Source: Streptomyces fulvoviolaceus (GTDB lineage: Bacteria; Actinomycetota; Actinomycetes; Streptomycetales; Streptomycetaceae). From it: 64,000 bases of DNA. The stretch lies in the NCBI RefSeq assembly GCF_000718165.1, contig NZ_JOEY01000008.1:160899-224898 (forward strand), written 5' to 3'. The notes beneath the pieces are model-generated. The model did no database searches. It was not told the origin of the DNA and worked only from the letters and a program-made list of their open reading frames with translations. The first letter of the stretch is position 1; each line of letters opens with the position of its first letter. This document shows, in pieces, positions 25,235 to 32,555 of the stretch. The translations under genes were made by a program, and so were the position numbers.

Positions 25235-25852
25235 TCAGTTCGCCCCCGTCTCCTTCGCGTCGTCGGGGTACAGCGGGGGGATCTGGTCGAAGAACTCTTT
25301 CGCCGGCATGCCGTTGATCGTCTCGATGAATGCCATCGACAGCAGGTCGCCCGCGATATCCGGAACGGGGTCCGGCGACCGGGACATGTCCGCACCGACT
25401 GCCTGAGCCAAATCGCTCATATCGCGGTCCAGATTCGGAGCGATGACCGAGTCCCAAATGAACGGCTGGAGCTTCTCGCCAACCGGGGTCCGCCAGTTCC
25501 CCTTCATCCAGAGGGTCACCGAAGAGGTCTTCGAGTCGATCTCCTCGATCTTCCACCCTTCGCTGTGCGGGAAGGTGTCGAACTCCCCGGGAGGGGTGCT
25601 TTCGCCCCAGGCGATTTCGTAGTCACCGTACTTGGTGATGCGGGCCAGTCGGGTGTGGTCCCAGCCCAGGATCCGATGCAGGATCGGCACAACCATTCCG
25701 GTCTTCGGGTTGGTCGCCTCCGTCTCGGTACAGTCGATCGAGACATGGAACTGATCGAGGGTCATCGCCCTTCGAATGTCAGTCATGTGCTCCCATACCT
25801 GATCCCTCGGCAGGTTCATTTCGACATGACGCACCATGTGCAACTGGCCCAT
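25235..25852 (-). CDS. SRPBCC (START-like) family protein
   Basis: 205 residues from ATG with AAGGAA upstream. The N-terminus MGQLHMVRHVEMNLPRDQVW is a typical first strand and helix of the SRPBCC ligand-binding fold, and the following 150 residues alternate strands (WKIEEIDSKTSSVTLWMKGN) before a long C-terminal helix region. Such proteins bind hydrophobic or aromatic ligands; some are cyclases or hydrolases. It lies directly behind two cupin dioxygenase-like genes, so binding or processing of the ring substrate or ring-cleavage product is likely. The function is not known. Confidence 0.75.
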   Translation of the reverse strand: MGQLHMVRHVEMNLPRDQVWEHMTDIRRAMTLDQFHVSIDCTETEATNPKTGMVVPILHRILGWDHTRLARITKYGDYEIAWGESTPPGEFDTFPHSEGWKIEEIDSKTSSVTLWMKGNWRTPVGEKLQPFIWDSVIAPNLDRDMSDLAQAVGADMSRSPDPVPDIAGDLLSMAFIETINGMPAKEFFDQIPPLYPDDAKETGAN

Positions 25853-25937
25853 GTTTCTTTTCCTTGCGGCTCGATGGTTGTTTTCCGGCACCAGGTGACC
25901 GTTCGTACAGCGCCTGGCAGCGTGGGTTGAGGGCCGT

Positions 25938-26477
25938 TCACACGGTGGCAGGCGCGGGCCAGTTGTACGCGGCCAGGTCGATGCCGGGGTGGACGGTGGC
26001 GCACTTCGGGCAGGTGCGGGCGGCTTCGTCCGAGGTGAAGCGGGCGCAGGCGGCCACGTACTGCTGCACGGGCGGAGTGTCGTTGTCGTGCTGCCACTCG
26101 TAGCGGTGCACTTCGGCATCGCAGGCCGCGCAGTACCAGGCCGCTCCGTGCCTGCCGGGATTGCGGCTGAGGTAGCGGAGGGTGACGCCTTCCTCGACGG
26201 GGACGATCCGATGGGGGGTGCCGGCGGGGACGTAGACGTGATCGCCGATCTCCATCCTGAACCGCAGAACGGAGCTGTCGCGCAGGTGCACGTACGCCGA
26301 TCCCGACAGGGCGCTGAGCACGGTGTCCTTCTCGCACAGCAGATGGAACGGCTGCGGCAGCCGATTGCGCGACAGGTAGACCTGCGGGTCGGTGTCGGCG
26401 GGCAGCACGGCGGCGTCCTCGTAGTCGCCGAACTCGCCGGCGGAAGCAAGTGCGTTGATCATGCGGCGGCGCGTCAT
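25938..26477 (-). CDS. Cupin dioxygenase with C-terminal zinc ribbon, 3-hydroxyanthranilate dioxygenase-like
   Basis: 179 residues, the size of bacterial 3-hydroxyanthranilate 3,4-dioxygenase. LSRNRLPQPFHLLCEKD and VYVPAGTPHRI carry the cupin His and Glu candidates for iron. CAACDAEVHRYEW and CPKCATVHPG form two CxxC pairs, the rubredoxin-like zinc site known in that enzyme. It overlaps the gene before it by four bases (ATGA). No kynurenine-pathway genes are present, so it more probably acts on another amino- or hydroxy-substituted ring acid. Confidence 0.78.
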   Translation of the reverse strand: MTRRRMINALASAGEFGDYEDAAVLPADTDPQVYLSRNRLPQPFHLLCEKDTVLSALSGSAYVHLRDSSVLRFRMEIGDHVYVPAGTPHRIVPVEEGVTLRYLSRNPGRHGAAWYCAACDAEVHRYEWQHDNDTPPVQQYVAACARFTSDEAARTCPKCATVHPGIDLAAYNWPAPATV

Positions 26478-27220
26478 GACACCATCTCCTGCTTCTTCTC
26501 GCCCTGCGCCGCCTCCAACATCGCCAGGCGCGCGGCGTTGACTGCCGTTGTCTGCGTGACCACCCGCTCCCAGCCCCACGGCTCAGTGGGGAACAGGTCG
26601 TTGACGTGACCGCACGCCGCACAGGTGCGACCGGCCTCGGTGTTGCGGATCTCGGCGAACTCGGCCGATCCCAGGATGGTGGCGAACTGCCGCACCCGGG
26701 CATCGGCCGCCCCGTGACGCTCGGCGTCGTAACCTTCGAGTCCGTACGGGGTGGCGCCGTACTCGTGCCGGACGATCTCCGCCTTGCACTTCTTGCACCG
26801 GGCGATCATCGCCTCGTTCTGCTCGCCCTCCTCCCCCTGATGCTGAGTGATCGTCAGCACGGTGAAGGCATCGGGGTCCGTCTCGTCGTGGAGAAACGAG
26901 TTGACGCCGTGCAGGTTCTGATTGGCCATGATCGTCCCTGCGCCGATCACGGACCCCCGCGCACCGTAGGAAACGGTGACCTCGTCCGCCTCGTTCCAGT
27001 GGAAGAAGTGTCCGTACGCCTTTCCGGGGCCGCCGATCAGAGCGGCGGCGCAGGGCACGATGGCACCGGGATGGTCGTAGGGGAACAAGGGGATGAGCTG
27101 GGCTCCGCCCTGCGCCATCCGCTCGAACAGGTTGACCTTGAGGGGTTCGAAGTCGGGATCCGGGGGCGGGATCTCATGGGTTTCGTGGAGCCTTACCGAC
27201 TCGTCGTTGAGCTGGCTCAC
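26474..27220 (-). CDS. Cupin-fold protein with zinc ribbon, first gene of the IclR-linked operon
   Basis: 248 residues from GTG with AGGAGG seven bases upstream, the best ribosome site in the region. GHFFHWNEADEVTVSYG and NLHGVNSFLHDE look like cupin metal-site motifs; CKKCKAEIVRHEY and CAACGHVNDL give two CxxC pairs as in the following gene. The two proteins are distant relatives in tandem and may form a heteromeric ring-cleaving dioxygenase, with one subunit structural. GTTTGGTATC lies 55 bases before the start. The substrate is unknown. Confidence 0.72.
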   Translation of the reverse strand: MSQLNDESVRLHETHEIPPPDPDFEPLKVNLFERMAQGGAQLIPLFPYDHPGAIVPCAAALIGGPGKAYGHFFHWNEADEVTVSYGARGSVIGAGTIMANQNLHGVNSFLHDETDPDAFTVLTITQHQGEEGEQNEAMIARCKKCKAEIVRHEYGATPYGLEGYDAERHGAADARVRQFATILGSAEFAEIRNTEAGRTCAACGHVNDLFPTEPWGWERVVTQTTAVNAARLAMLEAAQGEKKQEMVS

Positions 27221-27274
27221 CACATCTCCTCCTGACGAGGATGTCGCACGATGGGGAACAGTGGCCGTCATTGT

Positions 27275-27284
27275 GATACCAAAC
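27275..27284 (-). promoter_or_regulatory. IclR-type operator candidate, copy 2
   Basis: GTTTGGTATC on the minus strand, 55 bases before the cupin operon start. It differs at one position from the copies at 24891 and 28224. TTGTCA fourteen bases upstream could be a -35 element, which would place the motif within the promoter. Confidence 0.6.
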
Positions 27285-27315
27285 GAAGCCGTTGACAAGC
27301 GACGATCACTGAACC

Positions 27316-27358
27316 AAAAAAACGGCATCGGCCGCCCACATGGGCGGCCGATGCCGTT
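27316..27358 (-). terminator. Intrinsic terminator of the IclR gene
   Basis: AACGGCATCGGCCGCCCA (27321-27338) and its exact complement (27341-27358) form an 18-bp stem. On the minus strand the stem is followed directly by a run of seven T (complement of the A run 27316-27322). This is a textbook rho-independent terminator, 16 bases after the IclR stop codon. Confidence 0.9.
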
Positions 27359-27373
27359 GAGCTGGGGAAATCC

Positions 27374-28174
27374 TCAGCCGATCTGCTTTTCGAGGTCATC
27401 GATCACCGGTCTGGCGACCTCCGCCGTCCTCGCGGCCCACGAGCCGCCCGCTCGCGACAGCGGAGCGGTGATCGCGATGGCCACGCGGGGCGAGCCTGTC
27501 CTCGGCCGCACGGCCAGGGCCACCGCACTCACGTCGACCTCGCTCTCGGCATTGTTGACCGCGTAACCCACCTTGCGGACCTCGGCCAGTTGCGCGCGCA
27601 GCTCCTCCAGGGTCGTGACGGTGTGCGCCGTCACGGCCTCCAGCCGGCCGGCGGGATAGAGGCCGGCGAGTTCGTCCTCGGGAAGGGCGGCGAGCAGCAC
27701 CTTGCCGGACGCGGTGGCATGCGCGGGCAGGGTCCAGCCGATACGGCTGCCTGTACGCAGCATCTGGCGACTTTCGACGCTGTCCAGGAACAGCGCCTGC
27801 GAGCCGCGCAGGACGGCCAGGTGGACAGACTCGTTGGTGAGGTCGCGCAGGCGCATCAGCGTGATCTGCGCAGCCGAGCGGATGTCGATGCTCCGGAACA
27901 CGGCCAGACCCAGGTCGACGAGCGCCGGCCCGGGGCGATAGCCGCGGGAAAGCTCGTCCTGTTCGACGTAACCGTGGTGAGCCAGCGTCGCCAGCATGCG
28001 ATGAACCGTCGACCGGGACAGTTCCATCTCCCGTGCCACCTGGTTGACCCGCAGGATCTCGTGCTTCTGGAACAGGCTCAGCAGCCGCAGCACGTTGTCC
28101 ACCGCACCGATCAGCCCCGGCGGACGCCGCGAACCGGCCGAAACTTCCTCATCGAGCCCGCTGGTCTCATCCAC
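27374..28174 (-). CDS. IclR-family transcriptional regulator
   Basis: About 266 residues. The winged helix is near the N-terminus (DNVLRLLSLFQKHEILRVNQ, MELSRSTVHRMLATLAHHGY) and the effector domain follows (LPAHATASGKVLLAALPEDE). GTG at 28174 was chosen; GTG three codons upstream is possible, and neither has a clear ribosome site. It is divergent from the TAXI-like/monooxygenase operon. A GTTTGGTACC site lies 50 bases before its own start and similar sites precede two more minus-strand units, so it probably controls itself and both halves of the ring-cleavage region. IclR proteins commonly respond to aromatic acids. Confidence 0.92.
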   Translation of the reverse strand: MDETSGLDEEVSAGSRRPPGLIGAVDNVLRLLSLFQKHEILRVNQVAREMELSRSTVHRMLATLAHHGYVEQDELSRGYRPGPALVDLGLAVFRSIDIRSAAQITLMRLRDLTNESVHLAVLRGSQALFLDSVESRQMLRTGSRIGWTLPAHATASGKVLLAALPEDELAGLYPAGRLEAVTAHTVTTLEELRAQLAEVRKVGYAVNNAESEVDVSAVALAVRPRTGSPRVAIAITAPLSRAGGSWAARTAEVARPVIDDLEKQIG

Positions 28175-28220
28175 AAGGAGCACCGTAGCGCAGCAAAGTC
28201 CAGTCTTGCGGGGCGTCCCT

Positions 28221-28233
28221 TTCGGTACCAAAC
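28221..28233. promoter_or_regulatory. IclR-type operator candidate, copy 3
   Basis: TTCGGTACCAAAC on the plus strand (GTTTGGTACCGAA on the minus) is nearly palindromic around GGTACC. It lies in the divergent space between the IclR gene (start 28174) and the TAXI-like gene (start 28287), where one bound protein could control both directions. Confidence 0.65.
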
Positions 28234-28286
28234 TGCGGGACAGTGTTCCGCATGACGACACATCGCTGGTACGAGGGAGTAACACG

Positions 28287-29288
28287 ATGCCCCAGAACCT
28301 GAGCACTGGGACGGCCATGGGCGACACCCCCCGGCTGAGCCGCCCGGTCACCCTTCACTTCCGCGCGGACTGGGGGCAGGCGAACTTCCACCGGATCTGC
28401 GGCTGGCTGGCGCAGGAGATCGGCGACCGGGCACCGGAGGGCTCCCGTTTCGCCACCTGGAACGGCCGGGGCGGGTTCGACCAGATCGCCGCGCTGCGCG
28501 CCGAGGAGTGCGACATCACTGTGGTCACGCCGACGGCGGCGCTGAGCATGCTGCACCAGGCCGGCGAGCTGAAGGGCCTCGCCGCGCTGGGCGTCATACC
28601 CCAGCGGGACAAGCTGGTGGTCGCCGTGGACGCCGCGCTGCCGGTGTCCACAGTGGCCGACCTGGCCTCCGTGGACCGCCCCTTGACGATCGCCACCTCT
28701 CCGGACGACGGGGTCAACACGATCGGCTTCGCCGCTCACAAAGGGCTGCGCCTGGCCGGACTCGACGTGGACCGGTTCTCGTTCTTCTACCACGAACGGC
28801 CGTTCCCCCCGATCGCCCGGTTCGCGGCCGGCAAGGCCGACGTGCTCATCCACGAGGCGATCATGACCCCCCACTGGCAGAGCATCGACCGGACCCGGCC
28901 GGTGAAGTACCTGCCCTGGGGCGACACCGTGCTGGACGCGTTCGAGGCCGAGGGATGGGGCCGGGGCGTGGTGCCCGCCGGTTACCTTCCGGGCCTGGAG
29001 AACGACCTCACCACACTGGAGTTCTCCGACTTCGCGCTGCTGTGCCGCGAGGATCTGGCCGACGACATCGCCTATCTGACCACCTGGTGCATGATCCGCA
29101 CCCGGCAGGCGCTGGAGGGACAGTACGCGCACATCCCCGCCGACCGCTCACCCGTCACCTACCCGCTCGTCCCGGCCGCCATGGCCCGCACCCCGCTGCC
29201 GCTGCATCCCGCAGCGGAGCGCGCCTACGCGGACGTGGGCGACCTCGCTCTCCCGGAAGACGACGACACGGTGATCTGGAAGCGCTGA
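28287..29288 (+). CDS. TAXI/NMT1-type solute-binding fold protein without signal peptide
   Basis: 333 residues from ATG with ACGAGGGAG upstream. The C-lobe and N-lobe pattern of a TRAP-TAXI or NMT1-like binding protein is visible: ECDITVVTPTAALSMLHQAG, VADLASVDRPLTIATSPDDG and GKADVLIHEAIMTP. No signal peptide or lipobox precedes it (MPQNLSTGTAMGDTPRLSRP) and no TRAP or ABC membrane genes follow. It would thus stay in the cytosol, as an enzyme, ligand carrier or sensor. It is the first gene of the plus-strand aromatic operon, divergent from the IclR regulator. Confidence 0.75.
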   Translation: MPQNLSTGTAMGDTPRLSRPVTLHFRADWGQANFHRICGWLAQEIGDRAPEGSRFATWNGRGGFDQIAALRAEECDITVVTPTAALSMLHQAGELKGLAALGVIPQRDKLVVAVDAALPVSTVADLASVDRPLTIATSPDDGVNTIGFAAHKGLRLAGLDVDRFSFFYHERPFPPIARFAAGKADVLIHEAIMTPHWQSIDRTRPVKYLPWGDTVLDAFEAEGWGRGVVPAGYLPGLENDLTTLEFSDFALLCREDLADDIAYLTTWCMIRTRQALEGQYAHIPADRSPVTYPLVPAAMARTPLPLHPAAERAYADVGDLALPEDDDTVIWKR

Positions 29289-29291
29289 TCC

Positions 29292-30335
29292 ATGTCCACC
29301 CCCGCTTCCACCATCCCGAAGGCCCTGCGGACCGAACTCCTCGTCGTCGGCGCCGGGCCCGCGGGGCTCTTCGCCTGCTTCTACGCGGGCATGCGGGGGC
29401 TCCGCGTCACCCTGCTCGACAGCCTGCCCCACCTCGGCGGGCAGGTCGCCGCCCTCTACCCGTACAAGGAGATCTACGACGTCGCGGGCTTCCCCGCGGT
29501 GACCGGCCGTGAACTCGTGGACCGACTGATCGAACAGGCGCGGCTGGCCGAACCCACCATCCTGCTGGACGAGGCGGCCGGCCCCCTGGAACACCATGAC
29601 GAGGGCGTCACCGTCCGCACCGACAAGGGACGGCGCATCGAAGCGGGCGCCGTGCTGGTCACGGCGGGGATCGGTCGGTTCACACCGCGGCCGCTGCCCG
29701 CACTGACCGACTTCAGCGGCTCGGGAGTGCACCACCTCGTCGGTGCTCCCGAGGAGTACACGGACCGCGACGTGATCATCGTCGGGGGCGGGGACAGCGC
29801 CGTCGACTGGGCCAACACCCTGCACCCGCACGCCCGCAGGGTCACCCTGGTCCACCGCCGTACGCGGCTGCGGGCTCACGAGCACTCCGTGGCGCAGCTG
29901 ACGGCGTCCGGCGTCAACGTCCTGACGGACAGTGAGATCGCTCAGGTCCACGGCACCGGCGGTATCGAGGCCGTGACTGTACGGGACTGCACGCGCCAGA
30001 CGCTGACCCGTGTCGAGGCCGATGTCCTCATCCCCGCACTCGGGCACATCGCCTCGCTCGGCCCGTTGAAGACCTGGGGCCTTCGCCTGTCCGGCCAGCA
30101 GATCGAGGTGAGCACCGACATGGCCACCGGTCTGGACCGCGTCTGGGCCGCCGGTGACATCACCGCCTACCCCGGCAAGGTCCGGCTCATGGCGGTCGGG
30201 TTCGGTGAGGCCGCCACCGCGGTCAACAACATCGCGGTCCGGCTTCGCCCGGGTGAGGACCTCTTCCCCGGCCACTCCTCCGACCGGGCCCTCACCCCCC
30301 TTGACCATCAGGAGGTCGCGACATGGCGTACGTGA
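29292..30335 (+). CDS. Ferredoxin-NADP reductase, thioredoxin-reductase type
   Basis: 347 residues, three bases after the preceding gene. VVGAGPAGLFACFYAG is the FAD motif, IIVGGGDSAVDWANTL the NADPH motif, and VWAAGDITAYPGKV the C-terminal FAD contact. There is no CxxC redox pair, which separates it from thioredoxin reductases and fits type 2 ferredoxin-NADP reductases. It overlaps the ferredoxin gene by 13 bases, so the pair forms an electron chain for an oxygenase. No P450 or Rieske oxygenase gene is intact nearby, so its client is unclear. Confidence 0.9.
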   Translation: MSTPASTIPKALRTELLVVGAGPAGLFACFYAGMRGLRVTLLDSLPHLGGQVAALYPYKEIYDVAGFPAVTGRELVDRLIEQARLAEPTILLDEAAGPLEHHDEGVTVRTDKGRRIEAGAVLVTAGIGRFTPRPLPALTDFSGSGVHHLVGAPEEYTDRDVIIVGGGDSAVDWANTLHPHARRVTLVHRRTRLRAHEHSVAQLTASGVNVLTDSEIAQVHGTGGIEAVTVRDCTRQTLTRVEADVLIPALGHIASLGPLKTWGLRLSGQQIEVSTDMATGLDRVWAAGDITAYPGKVRLMAVGFGEAATAVNNIAVRLRPGEDLFPGHSSDRALTPLDHQEVATWRT

Positions 30336-30658
30336 TCAACGAGAAGTGCATCGACGAACTGGACGGCTCGTGTGTCGAGGTGTGCCCTGTGGACTGCATC
30401 TACGAGGGGGCGACCAAGCGCTACATCCACCCCACCGAATGCATCCGGTGCGGAGCGTGTCTCGCCGAGTGCCCGGTCAGTGCCATCCAGGCTCCGGAGG
30501 ACATCACCGACCCCACCTGGGCCGAGGACAACAAGGCCTTCTTCGCACTGCCGTTGCCCGGGCGCGACGAAGCCCTCGGCAGCCCGGGCGGAGCCATGGG
30601 GACCGGGCCCGTCGGAGCGGACACGCCGCTCGTCGCAGGCGGGAACAAGGAGGTGTAG
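30323..30658 (+). CDS. Ferredoxin of the 7Fe/8Fe type
   Basis: 111 residues with AGGAGG eight bases before the ATG. CIDELDGSCVEVCPVDC and CIRCGACLAECPVSAI hold eight Cys in the pattern of [3Fe-4S][4Fe-4S] or 2[4Fe-4S] actinobacterial ferredoxins. A Gly-rich tail follows. It would carry electrons from the overlapping reductase to a partner oxygenase. Confidence 0.92.
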   Translation: MAYVINEKCIDELDGSCVEVCPVDCIYEGATKRYIHPTECIRCGACLAECPVSAIQAPEDITDPTWAEDNKAFFALPLPGRDEALGSPGGAMGTGPVGADTPLVAGGNKEV

Positions 30659-30665
30659 AACCATC

Positions 30666-31847
30666 ATGCAGCACGTACCGATTCTGGTCATCGGAGGCGG
30701 AATCGGCGGAATGGCCGCAGGTCTCGCCCTGGCCCGCGCCGGCCTCCACGCTCACATCGTCGAGCAGGCCCCGCGCTTCGCGGAAATCGGCGCCGGCCTC
30801 CAACTGGCCCCCAACGCCCTGCGTGTCCTGAACGAGCTCGGCGTCCTCCCGCAGCTGGACAAGCACGCCGTCCGGCCCCGCAACCTGATCTTCATGCATG
30901 CCGACACCGGGCAGCACCTGACCACGGTCGATCTCGGTGCCCCGTTCAGGGCCCGGTACGGCCACGCCTACACCGTCATGCACCGCGGCGACCTGCTGGA
31001 CGTGCTTCTTCAGGCATGCCTCGCCGACGACCGCGTCACCTTGGAGACCAGCCGCCAAGTGGTGGACGTACACGATCGGGTCGAGACGGCCGAGGTCACC
31101 TTCGCCGACGGCGAGGTCTACCGCACGGACGCGCTGATCGGCGCCGACGGTCTGTGGTCGCGCACCCGGCTGCTCGTCTCCGACGACCAGCCGGTCGCCG
31201 ACCACTACGTCGCCTACCGCGGCGTCCTGCCGACGAACGAGATCACTGTCTCGGCCGGACCCGAGGACGAGATCATCTGGATCGGACCGGGCAAGCACCT
31301 GGTGCAGTACCCGATTCGTGGGGGCGAGCTCTACAACCAGGTCGCCGTCTTCCGCAGTCGGGCCTACAGCCCGGAGGTGGAGTTCGGCGACCAGTGGGGC
31401 AGCCCCACGGAGCTCGACGAGCGGTTCGCGTCGTCCTGCGACCAGGTGCGCGCCTCGGTCGAGCTCGTGAACCGGGAACGCCGCTGGGTGATGTACGACC
31501 GCGAGCCGCTCGACAACTGGACCTGCGGACGGATCACCCTCCTCGGCGACGCCGCGCACCCGATGGTGCAGTACCTGGCCCAAGGCGCCTGCCAGGCCAT
31601 TGAGGACGCGGAGTGTCTGGCCCGCCAACTGACCGCACACCCGGGCGACATCCCCCGCGCGTTCGCCGCCTACCAGGCCGAGCGCATCCCGCGCACGTCA
31701 CGCATCCAGCGGGTGGCCCGCGGCTGGGGGCAGGTCTGGCATGCCGACGACGCCGTGGTGCCCGCGCTGCGGGACCGGGTCTTCAGCCGCCGCCCCTCCG
31801 ACGACTACACGGACCTGGACTGGCTGTACCAGCCGGTCGCGAGCTGA
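30666..31847 (+). CDS. FAD-dependent monooxygenase, 3-hydroxybenzoate 6-hydroxylase-like
   Basis: 393 residues, matching 3-hydroxybenzoate 6-hydroxylases. VIGGGIGGMAAGLALA is the dinucleotide motif, DALIGADGLWSRTR the DG motif, and ITLLGDAAHPMVQYLAQGA the GD motif with the QGA substrate-side stretch typical of this group. The enzyme converts 3-hydroxybenzoate to gentisate with NADH and O2. Gentisate dioxygenase, isomerase and hydrolase genes follow, which supports the call. Salicylate 1-hydroxylase is a related alternative but would give catechol, for which no cleavage gene is present. Confidence 0.87.
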   Translation: MQHVPILVIGGGIGGMAAGLALARAGLHAHIVEQAPRFAEIGAGLQLAPNALRVLNELGVLPQLDKHAVRPRNLIFMHADTGQHLTTVDLGAPFRARYGHAYTVMHRGDLLDVLLQACLADDRVTLETSRQVVDVHDRVETAEVTFADGEVYRTDALIGADGLWSRTRLLVSDDQPVADHYVAYRGVLPTNEITVSAGPEDEIIWIGPGKHLVQYPIRGGELYNQVAVFRSRAYSPEVEFGDQWGSPTELDERFASSCDQVRASVELVNRERRWVMYDREPLDNWTCGRITLLGDAAHPMVQYLAQGACQAIEDAECLARQLTAHPGDIPRAFAAYQAERIPRTSRIQRVARGWGQVWHADDAVVPALRDRVFSRRPSDDYTDLDWLYQPVAS

Positions 31848-31859
31848 CCTGGAGACTCT

Positions 31860-32555
31860 GTGAAAGAGGAGATCGAAGAGACCGTCGCTGCCAGCCGGGC
31901 GCTTGCCGCGGCGGGGCTCAGCGACATGGTCTGGGGCCACGCGTCCCTCCGCGACAGCGACGGCTGCGGCGTCTGGATGAAGGCCGCGGGTTGGGGCTTC
32001 GAGGAGATCGACGCCGACCGTGTCGTGCTCGTCGACCGCGGCGGCAACGTCGCTCACGGTCAGGGCAAACGTCATATCGAGTACCCGATCCACACCGAGA
32101 TCATGGAACTGCGCCCCGACGTGGGCTGCGTCGTGCACACGCATGCCCCGGCTCTGGCCGCCTTCGCCTCCCTGGATGCCCCGCTGAGGGCCATCTCCCA
32201 CGACGCCACGCCCTTCACCGATCCCCAACTCCCCCGCTTCACCGACACCGGCGCCCTGATCGCCACGCAGGAGCTGGGCCAGGCGCTCGCCCGTACCCTC
32301 GGCGACGCCAACGGCTGCCTCATGCCCCAGCACGGTGCGGTCACCGTCGGTCCGGACGCGGCCACCGCCGTCATGTACGCCGTACTCCTTGAACGCGCCT
32401 GCCGCACCCAGCTGATGGCCGCGGCCGCCGGCGGCCCCCACGTGTGGTCGAGCCCGGAGGAGACGGAGTTCAAGCGCAACCAGGTCTGGAACCCCGCCCA
32501 GCGCGACGCCGGATGGCACTACCTGCGGCGCGTCGCCGAAGGGATCACACCGTGA
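31860..32555 (+). CDS. Class II aldolase/adducin family protein, copy 2
   Basis: 231 residues from GTG, 12 bases after the monooxygenase. VVHTHAPALAAF and PQHGAVTVG carry the zinc His residues. It is the paralogue of the protein at 2068-2760. Its place between a gentisate-forming hydroxylase and a gentisate dioxygenase gene suggests a side-chain reaction on the aromatic substrate or on a cleavage product. The stop overlaps the next start (GTGA). The gentisate pathway itself does not need such an enzyme. Confidence 0.87.
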   Translation: MKEEIEETVAASRALAAAGLSDMVWGHASLRDSDGCGVWMKAAGWGFEEIDADRVVLVDRGGNVAHGQGKRHIEYPIHTEIMELRPDVGCVVHTHAPALAAFASLDAPLRAISHDATPFTDPQLPRFTDTGALIATQELGQALARTLGDANGCLMPQHGAVTVGPDAATAVMYAVLLERACRTQLMAAAAGGPHVWSSPEETEFKRNQVWNPAQRDAGWHYLRRVAEGITP

